A stretch of 64,000 nucleotides of DNA from Kalaharituber pfeilii (lineage: Eukaryota > Ascomycota > Pezizomycetes > Pezizales > Pezizaceae): contig WHUZ01000028.1 of NCBI GenBank assembly GCA_015179045.1, positions 186,001 through 250,000 of the forward strand. Reading direction: 5' to 3'. Both the position numbers and the translations under genes were made by a program. Positions 10,253 to 21,246 of this stretch are shown in pieces (positions within the stretch are counted from its first letter, which is position 1; every line of letters begins with the position of its first letter). The notes under the pieces are model-generated. The model made no database searches. It saw nothing but the letters and a program-made list of their open reading frames with translations, and was not told where the DNA came from.

Positions 10253-12512
10253 CTGTAGATGTTGATGTATCCTTTATTGTAAATACCCATTTACATGGCA
10301 AAACCTTTGCTGCTGGTCGATCGATTACTTCCCAAGTTTCATTCTTCAATAGTGCTGCAATCTCTCTATCCATTGCTGCCTTCCATAATATATGATCATC
10401 TCGTTGTATTGCATCTCGATAGCTTCTTGGAGGGGTATCAGTGTAGGTGTCGGTGTGGGTTTCGGTGTGGGTGCCAGGATCTTTATGCATGCCGTAGTCT
10501 GTTTTCATGGCTATCCTGGAAGTTGTCTTTACCGATAACAAATATTGGAATACTACCGGTACAATTTGTACAGACTGGGTAAATGATAACTGGTCTGCTT
10601 CCAAGTGTTGTTGAACTTCCTTTGTAAGCATAGCTTTTATCTCCTCTGTATCTTCCTCATCAATTTCCTGTATATCTCGTCCCAACAAGTCCTTGCCAGC
10701 TGGAATTGCATTATTCGTGAGAGACGAGTGACCCAGTATTGCTTCGTTGAAGATCACATCTCTTCGCTTAATGAGAGCATACTTTCCTATATCATATATC
10801 ATGTATAGGTTCTCTGAGTCCCAGTACCCAACCAAGATTCCAGGACTAGTATGGGATTCCAACTTGTCCCTATCATGACCTGGTACATGTGTGTACGCTC
10901 TGCAACCCCATATCCGCAAATGCCCAACATATGGTTTTGTTCCAAACCATTTCTCATATGGAGTTTTGTCGATTTTTCTGTGAGGAGATCGGTTATATAG
11001 GTAGGCCGCACTTTTTATCGCTTCTCCCCAAAATCCATATCCCAATTGTGCATGACACATCATCGCAGCAGCATGCTCCATTAGTGTTCGATTAATGCGT
11101 TCTGCAATTCCGTTTTGTTCTGGAGAATATGGTTGCGTACCATGGTGGTGTACCCCCTGTGCCTGCAATAAATTAACCATATCATTTGAGAAATATTCTC
11201 CTCCATTGTCACAGTGCAATGTTTTGATATTCTTCCCAGTTTGCTTTTCAGCAAAAGCCTGAAAATGCTTAAACGTGACAAACACATCTGACTTCCGTAA
11301 CATGGGGTATACCGTTACATATCTCGAAAATTCATCTGTATACGTGACAAAGTAGATATATCCAAAGAAATCCGCTGGGACTGGTCCACACACATCCGAG
11401 TGAATGACTTCCAATAGATCAGTAGCTCTAGACATTGGAATGTATGATACTTGTCTGTGTTGCTTTGCAGTAATGCAATCAAGGCAATCCACCGTTGATA
11501 CCTTAGGGTTTCCAATCATCATTCCCTCTGCCATTGAACACAGCTTCGTTATTGCCCTCCTATTTAGGTGTCCAAGTCTTTTGTGCCACGTCTCTACTGA
11601 GGCAGTTTCAACCGGTCGTACAGCTACTGTGAAGGCTGTTGCTGGCGAGGTACTGATATCGAAATAATAATGTCTACCTAGCTTCAGTAGTGTTGCCCAC
11701 AATAGGTCATCCTTAATAATAGTGCACATGGTTTTCGTCGGAAAGATTTCATATCCCTCATCGATCAGTTGGCCCATATACACTAAATTGCAGTCCCCTT
11801 CCAGGTCAGGAGTCCAGATAACATTAGTCACTAAGACATCACCAGTTTTCAATGATAGCAGCACATCTCCTATAGCCTTCCCATAGATCAATCCTTTTCC
11901 AGTCATGACTGGATAATCTGGAATTAACTTGTACTTCTTGTATAGTGATTTGTCTTTGGTATAATGGTTAGAGCATCCACTATTCAACATCCATCTCCAC
12001 TTGTCATACCCCTCCCAGTCCGGTTTATTCACCATCATGAAGTTGAAAGATGTCTTTTCTAGTGGCTTGCATGGAATTTCTTGGGGATCATGTTGAGATA
12101 GTAGTATCATGGCTCTTCCACCTCTCCCAGTACTAGGTTCTATCTTCAGTTGATTTTCCCTCTCTTTTTCTCTTTTCTCCCATAGTCTTCTTGGTAATAG
12201 ATTGGGATTCTTTGTCCAACAAGTATCATCGGTGTGTCCCATTTTATTGCAAGTGTCACATTTGAGGGTTTGACGTTTTGGCTTGCTTTCTATCTCTTCT
12301 TCGAGTCTATTCCGCTTCTGATTATTGATAATGTATGCTGTCGCTGGATTCGCCGGAGTCGCCGAGTTTGCCAAATTCGCTGGATTTGCCACTGGAATTG
12401 GGTTTGCTGTAAATTCTTTCATCATTCTCTCTTCCCGAAGAATGGCAGAGGTGACTTCAGGAATAGTTAAAGGGCTTGCCAACGGTCCCCTATTAACTAA
12501 TGTAGTCCTCAA
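10182..12512 (-). pseudogene. Ty1/copia Pol: zinc knuckle, protease, integrase, RT start
   Basis: Order along the 776 codons: CCHC knuckle (CDTCNKMGHTDDTC), protease motif LNSG in place of the usual DSG, integrase HHCC (HKRLGHLN...CLDC), catalytic core (HSDVCGP, CDNGGEY, NGIAER), then the start of RT (WKAAMDREIAAL, CKWVF). The Asp-to-Asn change in the protease would be inactivating and is a GAT-to-AAT transition compatible with RIP. The frame ends prematurely at ~10,182 through the deletion and frameshift described for the next block. Confidence 0.9.
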
Positions 12513-13228
12513 AGCAGCATACTGCTGTTATCCATAGTCATACCTACTTGTCGAATCTCTTGAGCCTTTGAAGTGATGCTGTTAAAGTACTGTTGTAAGG
12601 ATTGACCTTGCTCCTTCTTCATCTGTGCAAACTCTTCCATGAGATGCATCCTGTTCATATTGTCTCTTGATTGGTATGTCTCTTTTAGCATCTTCCAAGC
12701 TTCAGCAGCTGACGAGCATAGACCTATCATATCTTGGTGCTCAATATTTGCTCTAAGAAGCATTTCTGAGAGGGCAAACTCATCCATCCTTTTCCAATAA
12801 TCTGTATAGTATTGAGGTTTTGGGTCTAATATAGCAGTCCATACTCCCATACGGATTAATATTACCCTCATATTCCTTTTCCATGACAGGTAGTTTGTTG
12901 CATTCAGTACGGGGATAGCTGTGGGTTCTCGAGTTATTCTGAATAGTTGATAGTAGTGTTCGTAGTTCGGGTAATAGTAGTTGTTGTAGTGGGTTGGACC
13001 TTCTTCCGGATTTTCCTGGTATTCGTAATCCTCTTGAATAGGCTGTCGGGCGAATCCTGGTACTCCTGATCCTCTAGTTTGTGATCCTTGTTGAGACGTC
13101 CATTCTTGTGCTTGTCCATTTGCCTCCTGATTCCCGTACTGTTGAAGATTGTAGGAGCTGGAATGTGGAGGCTGTGGAGCGTCATCCTGAGGATCATCCT
13201 CACTCTGGTATACTGGGATGGCCAACAT
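12509..13228 (-). pseudogene. Ty1/copia Gag
   Basis: 239 codons. The N-terminal third is Gln/Tyr-rich (Asn-Tyr runs near residues 80-90). It is followed by the copia Gag core (NYLSWKRNMRVIL, then AAEAWKMLKETYQSR and the EFAQMKKEQGQSLQQYF pattern of UBN2-type Gag). The next block starts 4 bp before this one ends and is in another frame; the expected continuation implies a single-base loss near 12,525 rather than separate genes, since copia normally uses one polyprotein. Confidence 0.85.
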
Positions 13229-13326
13229 ATCAAAAGATTAAAGGTGTGTAAATGTGTAAAGGAGTATAAAGGTGTATAGTAGAGGTGGTAGAGAAACTGT
13301 GTAAATGGTGGTGTATCTGCACCCCC

Positions 13327-13338
13327 GGGCTCATAACC
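13327..13338 (-). promoter_or_regulatory. Primer-binding site, half-tRNA-iMet type
   Basis: On the plus strand GGGCTCATAACC equals the anticodon stem-loop of initiator tRNA-Met (anticodon CAT). It lies directly against the LTR edge TGTTAG at 13339. Drosophila copia is known to prime from a tRNA-iMet 5' half at the equivalent position. Confidence 0.7.
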
Positions 13339-13600
13339 TGTTAGAGTGTATATTCCTCCTTGTCCCTTCTCCTTCAGCTTCTCTACCTCTCGACCCTCAT
13401 TTTATAGAGTTTTGGTCCGCGCTAATTTAATGCCCTGCTTCCTAAAACAGCATTTCCTCATTCGAGTTGCCACACCTGTCCTGCTTCCTTAAGCAGCAAT
13501 TCCAGTTCCTACAATATACAGAAAGTTACTATCCACTAGGTCAAACAGACACTTGACTAGCAATACTTATATAGCACTTATTTATGTAACTATGACACCA
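13339..13600 (-). mobile_element. Copia 5' LTR (outer edge unresolved)
   Basis: The inner edge starts TGTTAGAGTG beside the primer-binding site. In element sense the LTR contains CTCTATAAAATGAGGG at ~13400, a TATA box ~55 bp from the primer site side, as expected for an LTR promoter. The outer boundary is uncertain because the second LTR was not found for comparison; the end given is approximate. Confidence 0.5.
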
Positions 13601-13629
13601 TTCCAGCTTGTCGTATATTGCTTGTCACA

Positions 13630-14345
13630 TATACATATTTTATACTACTCACCTCTGGATTATAATCAAAACTTTCAGAAATGATATTTTCTATTATGAG
13701 AAACTAATTCCGGATGCCAGCTATATTATATTCTACTCTAATTTGATTCTCAGTGCTATTATCATGTATTCCGATACTATTATACTTATTAGTAAGGCCA
13801 TTACTAAGTAGTTATATAGAACTACTTAGCTCCGGAGTATAGTAAAAATTTCAAAAATAGTATTCTTCATCATAAGGAACTCATTCCGGACGCCAGCTAC
13901 ACTCCGCATTATTTTGACTCTCAGTGGAAAGTAGTACTGCTATACTCCACTGCCACTAGTATACCACTAGGCGAAGCCATTGTCAGATAGCTGTATAGAA
14001 CTACTCAGCTCCGGAGTATGATAAAACCCTCGGAAATGGTATTCCTCATTATAAGGAACTCATTCCGGATGCCAGCTACACTCCGCATTATTTTGACTCT
14101 CAGTGGAAAGTAGTACTGCTATACTCCACTGCCACTAGTATACCACTAGGCGAAGCCATTGTCAGATAGCTGTATAGAACTACTCAGCTCCAGAGTATGA
14201 TAAAACTCTTGGAAATAATATGCTTCACCATGAGAAACTGATTCCGGATACCACCCACACTCCGCATTAGTTTGATTCTCAATGTATACCTTATTGACCA
14301 TGTATAAATACTACCCACATTGGCTAATAGAATTACAATGCGTGG
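13630..14345. repeat. 179-bp tandem repeat array, four units
   Basis: Units begin at about 13630, 13809, 13988 and 14167 with exactly 179-bp spacing (for example TAGAACTACT-CAGCTCC and the GGAACTCATTCCGGATGCCAG blocks). Units 2 and 3 are nearly identical. Unit 1 is strongly AT-shifted and unit 4 is divergent and truncated, as if RIP or age acted from the outside inward. No open frame. Confidence 0.85.
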
Positions 14346-14465
14346 TACCGGAATTGAAAAAAGACTACACTAACATATTCGGGCAAGTCAATGGTAGATA
14401 GGGCGAGAGTATTTGCAGGGGTTGGTTCGACTTTGCAGGGTTCGATAATTTTGGAGGGAAGTACT

Positions 14466-15089
14466 CCAGGCGTTTGTGAATTTAAATGACAACGTTTTAT
14501 TATCTCTTGGGCGGGCAAAACTTTCGCTCAATTCGATGCACTAGTTTCACTACTTTTGGTCCTTGTCATGCCAATCAATCATATCAAATTTGCTACGACA
14601 CATTTACTTGTAGGATTGCACTCGCCTACTACGAGGCTGATGAGACTGTATAAGCCCATATTATATTGACTGCTAGGACTAACTACATGATCTAATAGTT
14701 ATGCTGTTGTCATTCTGTGGAAATAGTAAAAACAATACTGGTTCTGACAAAGCGGTACACGACATATTGCACAAATTCATAATAGTATTTAATATCTCGC
14801 TACAAGTGCTTTGACCTTCCTTTCAAGTACTGTAATAAATAACTTCGAGAACGTTCTAGTAGATATAAAGACATTGAATAGATATGCGCTGTTCCCGTGC
14901 CTAAGATATATGTACTGGCCATTGCTTGAGGTCAGGAATTTGATAGTACACATACCTTCTTGGCTGGACGCCACACAGTGAAACTAGTGCATTGAATTTA
15001 GCGAAGTTTTGCCCGCCCAAGAGATATTTACAGTTCTTGGCACTCACGTGATCACCCGATTAGCTACTCAGGCTTCTACAAACGCCTGG
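14466..15089. mobile_element. Foldback/TIR element, ~624 bp
   Basis: CCAGGCGTTTGT at 14466 is matched by its complement ending at 15089. A longer inner block (ATCTCTTGGGCGGGCAAAAC ... ATGCACTAGTTTCACT, ~14500-14553) is repeated inverted at ~14976-15030. The arms differ by indels near the outer ends. No target duplication or transposase is visible. The right end lies 18 bp from the start of duplication copy 2. Confidence 0.6.
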
Positions 15090-16249
15090 GGACGAGGCTA
15101 TGATACCTCCACAGTACTTCCTATAGCTTCCACACCGCCAAGAACCTAAACCATCTTTTACTACCCACAACACAGCACGCAACGCAACCAATTTAGACAA
15201 GCAGGAACTAAGTCTTGAGACTTTGCAATACCCAATCAAATATTTCGGTCAGGATTGTGTATTTGCCTACTGCAAATGCGCGGCAGAAGATTCGGATGCA
15301 AATAAAGAAAGCCAAGATCCGCGGGCTTAAGTGCTACTACATAGTCTAGAGTGCTTACCATGCATGCGAGACATGGTAATACAGAAAATTTTGACTGGTG
15401 ATTGGTTGTATGTACTTTGAAAATTATTGCCGTTTTGCTCATCCCTACCGGGATTATATCACCAACATGGCCTTGATTTGGTCGGAATCTGGAGATATAA
15501 GATTAGCAGCTTTCCTGCTTGCCCCCCGTTCCAGCGTTCCTAACTTTGTTTCTCTCTAACTTTGATCTCGCAGATTTCGCTTTGATTTGTTCAACATTTC
15601 CCGGGTTTTAATTGCTTTGACACGAAATATCCTCCAGCACTATTTCAACTAATCCCAATGCCCAGTCCAGTGTTGGCTTCATCGTCGCAATCGGGGGCAC
15701 CAAACCGACGTCCGGTCTGTAATCAACCAAGGATTGCCGCTAATCGCTTCCCATTCAACTAACATCCTTAGACTCATAACCCAAAATCCAACCTTGCCGG
15801 TATCACATTTGAAACGTCGCATGGTCGTTTTGTTTGTCTCTTTTGGCAGAGTACAACCGGTAGCTCACTTTTTCCTTGTCACCCTGAACCAGGGCTTATG
15901 ATCCAATAGGAGATATTTGGCAGTCAAGATTCCTTGTCGCTCGTTCTTGCAAGTGGGAGTTGTGGTCTACCGTGCTGGTTGCGGGAGGCGCGAAGCAAGA
16001 AACCCCCTTAGCAGCTGTTACATGGGCAAATGGATTGAAGGTATACGAAAGTGGCCCTTCTTTTGTACATTTGTGTTTGGATCAGTGCATGATGTGATGC
16101 TCGCTCACATTAGCTGATAATGATTATACTGCGTAGCAATCGGTTTTTTTCCTTGACGATTCAAACATCATTCACGAGGTATTTTGACATGGAAGTAACT
16201 CCAAAGTTGATAAAGTGCAATGTGCTGATGTAGCCACACATGAGCCCAG

Positions 16250-17012
16250 CGTCTCTCCACTGACAGTGGCCAAACTTGGGAAGATGGCAGTCTCAATAAC
16301 ATGACGATTGGTGTTGGCAGCAAATCTAAGCTCGCGGCGGCTGCAGATTCCCCATTGCAAGATAACATCACCCTAAAAGTTGCACTCTACTATCAGGATA
16401 GGTGGGGTGAAATTCGTCAACTACGATACCTACATGATCCACTTTGTATGGTTACAGGAGCGGAGAATTTTCGGGACAGGTGGACGCCAGGTTCAAGGTG
16501 TCCTGCCTCACCAATAAAAGGCTCATCCATCACTGCAGGACTGGACTACAAAGCGCACAAATCCTCCTGGATTTACTATGTTCTGCCCTCAGGAGCAGTT
16601 GAGCAGGCCAATTGGCCGACCGGTATGGCAGCTTGTGACTCCTACTTCTCCGGTGCAGGAACAGGACCTTGGATAAGGTGAATTTTTGCAATGGGCCACT
16701 ACTACGGGCAGAGGCTGGCCGCCCTCTGACATTGTATTTGTCCCTAGATGCATTTAGCCGCCTGGCCTGTACAATATTTTCCAAAGGGGGGGAGCACGAA
16801 ATGGTTTCTCAGGTCCGATGGATAGTTGCAGAGGGCTGGGGACCTGTAAGCCCACTCCGTGACAGTGAGGCCGTGGGCTTGCAGTTTATTGCATTGGAGT
16901 GGGAAATGGATGGCTGCGCTATTGTGAACTTACTCTGGCTTCAGTCCCCCGGGGAATGAAAATATATGACGTGTCGCTAGGGAGGATTGAGGTTCCTGTT
17001 CAGCTCATTTAG
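16250..17012 (+). pseudogene. Fucose-specific lectin-like gene fragment, copy 2
   Basis: Same two blocks as copy 1 (VGSKSKLAA, YYQD, IKGSSI, YYVLPSGA). It lacks the 27-bp stretch present in copy 1 at ~4675-4701, yet the two blocks remain out of frame. It has one G fewer in the CCCCGGGGAATGA run (~16950), so the second block ends ~17 codons earlier than in copy 1. Decay is independent in the two copies, which argues that neither is under strong selection. Confidence 0.45.
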
Positions 17013-17682
17013 TTCAACGAATGAAGGGGTTAATGCAATAGAAAACGTAGAAGAGCTCTTACAATCCTACTATGCCCAGCTCAAATTTTCCGGAATCAGG
17101 AGGAAGGTGTGGAAGTTCTTGCGTATGCACGCTGTGTCATTGCTGACGTAACGCCATTTGGTAGTTGACTGACATTGTTCATGTACGAGTTCATACTGGA
17201 CGCCCTTGGGAAAACGTCTCCGTATTAACTTTCGTTTCAGTTTCATAATACTATTAACGCACTGGGCTTTCATCATGATGACACGGTTGGGCCACTGGCG
17301 CTCCTTATCGCCGTTCCTATCCGCCTCTACCTTCCAAACAGCCATAAGATTCCTCTACATTATCTATCTTCCCCTCCTTTACCCATTGCTATCCAATCCA
17401 TGTCTTTCTGTTGCCCCAACCTGTCCCTATGTAACTCCTACGCATTCGAGTGCCGGGTAGATGGTGATTTGTACCCCTTCTCTGCACTATCCAACATTCC
17501 ACTCATTCCTTTTTACCTATCCATGTGTGAACAATCTAGAGCCAATTACATACAAAACAAAAGGGGATTGTATTATCTGAGCTATCACGGTGAGACTTAA
17601 ATGCTTTAAATTTCCACTTTCCTCGAACATCCCTTGTCCCGTTCAAATTTGTCATTGCCATTACCAAATTAGGCGGAAAGGG

Positions 17683-17780
17683 GTTTTTTTTTTTTTTTTT
17701 TTGTCACCTGATCCCGCATGCAGCTGTTCGCCATGGCACGGCCCCTGGGTCTAGACCCTCAAAGCCCGGAGGCTGGCTTG
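17683..17780 (-). mobile_element. Family B retroposon, 98 bp
   Basis: Flanked by AGGCGGAAAGGG at 17671-17682 and 17781-17792. Copy 1 has a single AGGCGTAAAGGG at ~5948. This copy extends 5' of the mini-unit into CCGGGCTTTGAGGGTCTAGACC, matching the longer LINE fragment ending at ~25541, and so ties family B to a LINE 3' end. Confidence 0.9.
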
Positions 17781-18733
17781 AGGCGGAAAGGGTAACCAGC
17801 TTTGTGGCGTATTGGATTTGTTATTGATATATCCAGCTGTAGAGGTCTCCACTGCAGCGTTATAACTCTCTGGAGTACATACTTATAGAACCTTGCACCA
17901 AGGACTCTTGTTGGGGTGACATCAACTACTATAAATTGATGACCGGACATTATTTCAAAATCAAATAATGTTCTGGATGTTAACTAGATAGCTTCACTTC
18001 CGCCTGCGCCGCATCCAGCGCTGCAGCGGCCAGCATCCCAAGGTATGGTACATCTCCTATACAGCCTCCCAATGTCAATTTGTGGTGAGTAATCAAATTG
18101 CGGGCGCAACCCACCTTCCAACTGAGCCTCTTGTATCGAGAGATCTGAATACTGTATAATAAGCTGTGCCCAGCTCAGGAACCAATAGAGCAATCCTTGA
18201 AAAGTTACCAGCCTTGCTTCAGGTATGGTTCTTGCTCAAAATGAAATTTCAAAGTGATACAGTCATAGATAGAGACATCAGGATCCTCCGCCATGCCAGG
18301 TGTTAATTCAGTACGCCTGTCTAGAGATGCCCAGAGACAGTGTTGACATAAGCATGCTGATTTGAGTTGCTGTGTTGCCATACAGGGTAGTCAAAGAACT
18401 CCTGCAAGTGCTGCTATTCTAGCCATCACCAAGTGATCTAAGACACCTAGAATGCTTACGGGATCAAAGACACCTCATAAAAAGAAAGTGCCATTAGAAT
18501 AAGGAGTAAGAGCTGGCTGGTACAAATTGCCCATACTTCTCTAAGTTCTGAGCAAGAGTACATCGCGCGCCACAGCATGGTGACACACTCCCGTCCCTTA
18601 GAAAAATTACCAAAGCGGGAAATAATAGGAAGTGGAGATTACCATCTAATTAATTCCGCCGAAACTAACAATAACTCATCCAATAACTGCGAAAATGAAC
18701 AGTAAGGACATGCAATAAGTACTTCTGTCGATA

Positions 18734-20025
18734 CGGAACCTCTCCGGACAGGCAGATTCTGCCTGCCGCTCCCGGACCTCATCAGACGATAAACTTTACG
18801 CCATGACATTGTGACACAGGTACCAACATTGTGGGGTAGGTAGATCAAATGTTGGCCAGCATTTAGTGATGCAAAATGGAGGCTGGGCATAGTCCGTGCG
18901 AGAAGTCAGTGACCGGGTGTGGCAGCAGGGTATCCGTTCTCTTGAGAGGACAGTTTTGTAGGGAAAACAGCTGCGTTTCTCTTGGGGGCCTGGGTCAATA
19001 GCAATGTAGCCACAGCCTCTCAACCAAGGCATGCTATTACAGCACTAAATGCTGGTAACGAGTAGTATTGCTTACTGTACCAATACAAGCTTCCATGTCA
19101 CAAGAAGCTTGGACCATTGTTTGAATTGCAGGCCCCAATTCCAATCATTTTAATTCATCCTAGATGGCTATTAACTACATCAACCGAACCTACGGTACAG
19201 CGTCAATGTCTCAAGCTGCCGGATCGTGATCATTGCAAACGGGTAGATTAGTGACCCATGGCCAAACGGCGCCAGCTGGATAATCAACCTTCACATATTC
19301 TAGTGATTTTTTTTGGTCGCCGCCATAGGCTTGTAGCTTGTATACGGGGTTATGTGAACAAAATTATTTGAACAGAGCAATATCATGCGAATCTTTCTAG
19401 TGAAGAAGCAGAGCGCTTTGCTTACTTTCAAGCCTGTAAAGCGGCGCAACTCATCCAGCAGTTTCGAAATTGTCAGGCTTTGCAGGATATCCTGAAGCTT
19501 TTACTACCTACACCTGCACTTCAATTGCACACCCTGAAAATGCTCCGCATTGGAAATGAATAAGCTCTTGTGCATCTGGAGTGGTGTACTCAAAATGTAA
19601 CATCCTAAGAGCAAGAGACACCGCAAGACGAAGCCTACTAGCAGTGTGACAGGAACTGATAAGGGAGTAATATCACAGAGTGAGGTACTATAGGAAACCC
19701 AAGATTTCATTTTTGTTTCTTCATCTGCTCATTAATTGAGGTCTATTTTTCCATTATTTTTCCATTTTCATTTTTTACTTAATTGAGTAATCATGCATTC
19801 AAACTAGTAGATCACAGCATGGGCCGACTTTTGGCAAGCCAGTGGGCCGGTACGCACTTATGCCACTAGTCAAATTGCAACTTGTCTTGCAATATACCTG
19901 TACCAACAATTGATCATACCTACCCCACAATGTTGGTACCTGTGTAACAGTGTCATGGCATAAAGTTTATCGTCTGATGAGGTCCGGGAGCGGCAGGCAG
20001 AATCTGCCTGTCCGGAGAGGTTCCG
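18734..20025. mobile_element. Mutator-like (MULE-type) non-autonomous element, 1292 bp
   Basis: Inverted repeats of at least 105 bp start CGGAACCTCTCCGGACAGGC. A 9-bp duplication CTGTCGATA flanks it (18725-18733 and 20026-20034), and copy 1 has the empty site at ~7149. Long TIRs with a 9-bp duplication are the Mutator hallmark. No transposase is visible; the interior holds only short frames and, at ~19308-19360, a degenerate family B-like tail. Confidence 0.88.
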
Positions 20026-20140
20026 CTGTCGATACACCTGTACCTAAGGTTTGTTTATCCACTCTGCATGGCGTACAATAGCAACCGAAAATTATCCTTC
20101 GCAATCACTCAAACGAGCATAGTATCCAAAAGACAGTTTC

Positions 20141-20601
20141 TGTTACGGTTTCTACGATGATGTAGTAAATATGAGGGTGTAACTTAGGACAACGCTTGGT
20201 GCTTGACCTTTCGACAGGGCAGCTCTAGCTGGCCCTTCTTATAGTCAATCTGGTGTGCCTTCCATCTATTGTTTATCTATGCTATGATATCACGATGTTC
20301 TATCTATGGGCATCCCTCAGCCACTGCCTCGCCTCATCTAGAGGTCCATCCGGTGGCTCTGCTCCTGGAGGTCCATTCAGTGGCTCTGCTCCTGGAGGTC
20401 CATTCGGTGGCTTTGCTTCTAGAGATCCGTCCGGTGGCTGTCGCTACGCTCTGACTATATCGGCGTTCCTTGTGATACACATCCGTGCCCAACCCATGTT
20501 TCACTGCCAGACTGTAGCTATCGGTTGATCAGACCGAATTGTCACTTGCAGCTTTACAGGCCAATGCGGGTGGATATCCCCTTCGCGGGTAGACCCTGAC
20601 A
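20141..20601 (-). mobile_element. Solo LTR, 461 bp, with 27-bp internal repeats
   Basis: Begins TGTTACGG, ends CCCTGACA, and is flanked by GTTTC at 20136-20140 and 20602-20606; copy 1 has GCTTC once. The ends match the solo LTR at 6150-6402 in reverse. The interior carries three to four copies of a ~27-bp unit (GGAGGTCCATTC-GTGGCTCTGCTCC, ~20340-20440) absent from the shorter relative, so the two LTRs differ by internal expansion or deletion. Confidence 0.88.
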
Positions 20602-20832
20602 GTTTCCCTCATTACTCAAAGCACAATATAAACTCAAGGTATTGTTTGTACGCTATAGCTAGTTACAGCCAACAATGTCTTCCTCCGCGCTGCTTTTGAA
20701 TTCCCGTAAATCCATACTACTGTATCCTATGTCGATATCTTCATTTCATTTGTTAAATATCTAAAAGCAAAAATATAGCTGCTTGAGAGCGCGAAGAGTT
20801 ATAATAATTGAAGACAGTGATATACTGGTTGG

Positions 20833-21127
20833 TTCCCTTTTTTTTTTTTTTTATATCATTACTCGCTTGCCGCCCCTGTGGGCTATGGCGAGAGTAGTTA
20901 CATAGGGAAGAAAAAAGGAAATCATTAAACTACCGGCTCTGTCTGACCTCTCCTAAGAAATAAAGGATGAAATAACGGACCCTCCTAGAATAGGAAATAC
21001 GAGATAACGTTAGAGTTGCCTGGTAGGTATGCGCCCAGTTGAGCATGCCCACTAACCTGTCCTCCCCCATCTTCTCCTTCGATGCCTTCGCCCCCTCTTC
21101 TCCTTCCGGCCACCTCCGTTTCCAGTA
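20833..21127 (-). mobile_element. Family A retroposon, 295 bp
   Basis: Poly(T), hairpin unit and ~230 bp of upstream LINE-like sequence, flanked by TACTGGTTGG at 20823-20832 and 21128-21137. 5'-truncated copy. Confidence 0.85.
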
Positions 21128-21246
21128 CTGGTTGGCTGTGTGGGCAGTCTGCTCTGCGATATTTATATGGTTCCATAGAAAAAGGGTATATGTAGGGTTA
21201 CTTATCAACTACTATCCTAAAGTGAGCTATTTTCCTGCTGTACATC

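Larger units (their letters stand above)
15107..20906 (+). repeat. Segmental duplication, copy 2
   Basis: Counterpart of 3112-8404. It uniquely carries a 98-bp family B retroposon, a 1292-bp Mutator-like element and a 461-bp solo LTR, each absent from copy 1, where single uninterrupted targets are seen at ~5950, ~7150 and ~7253. Confidence 0.9.

Noticed and set aside
8898..12537. Plus-strand open frames across the copia region
   Set aside because: They are antisense to clear Gag-Pol motifs on the minus strand.
13630..14345. CRISPR-like array
   Set aside because: The repeats are contiguous 179-bp units without unique spacers, in a eukaryotic context.
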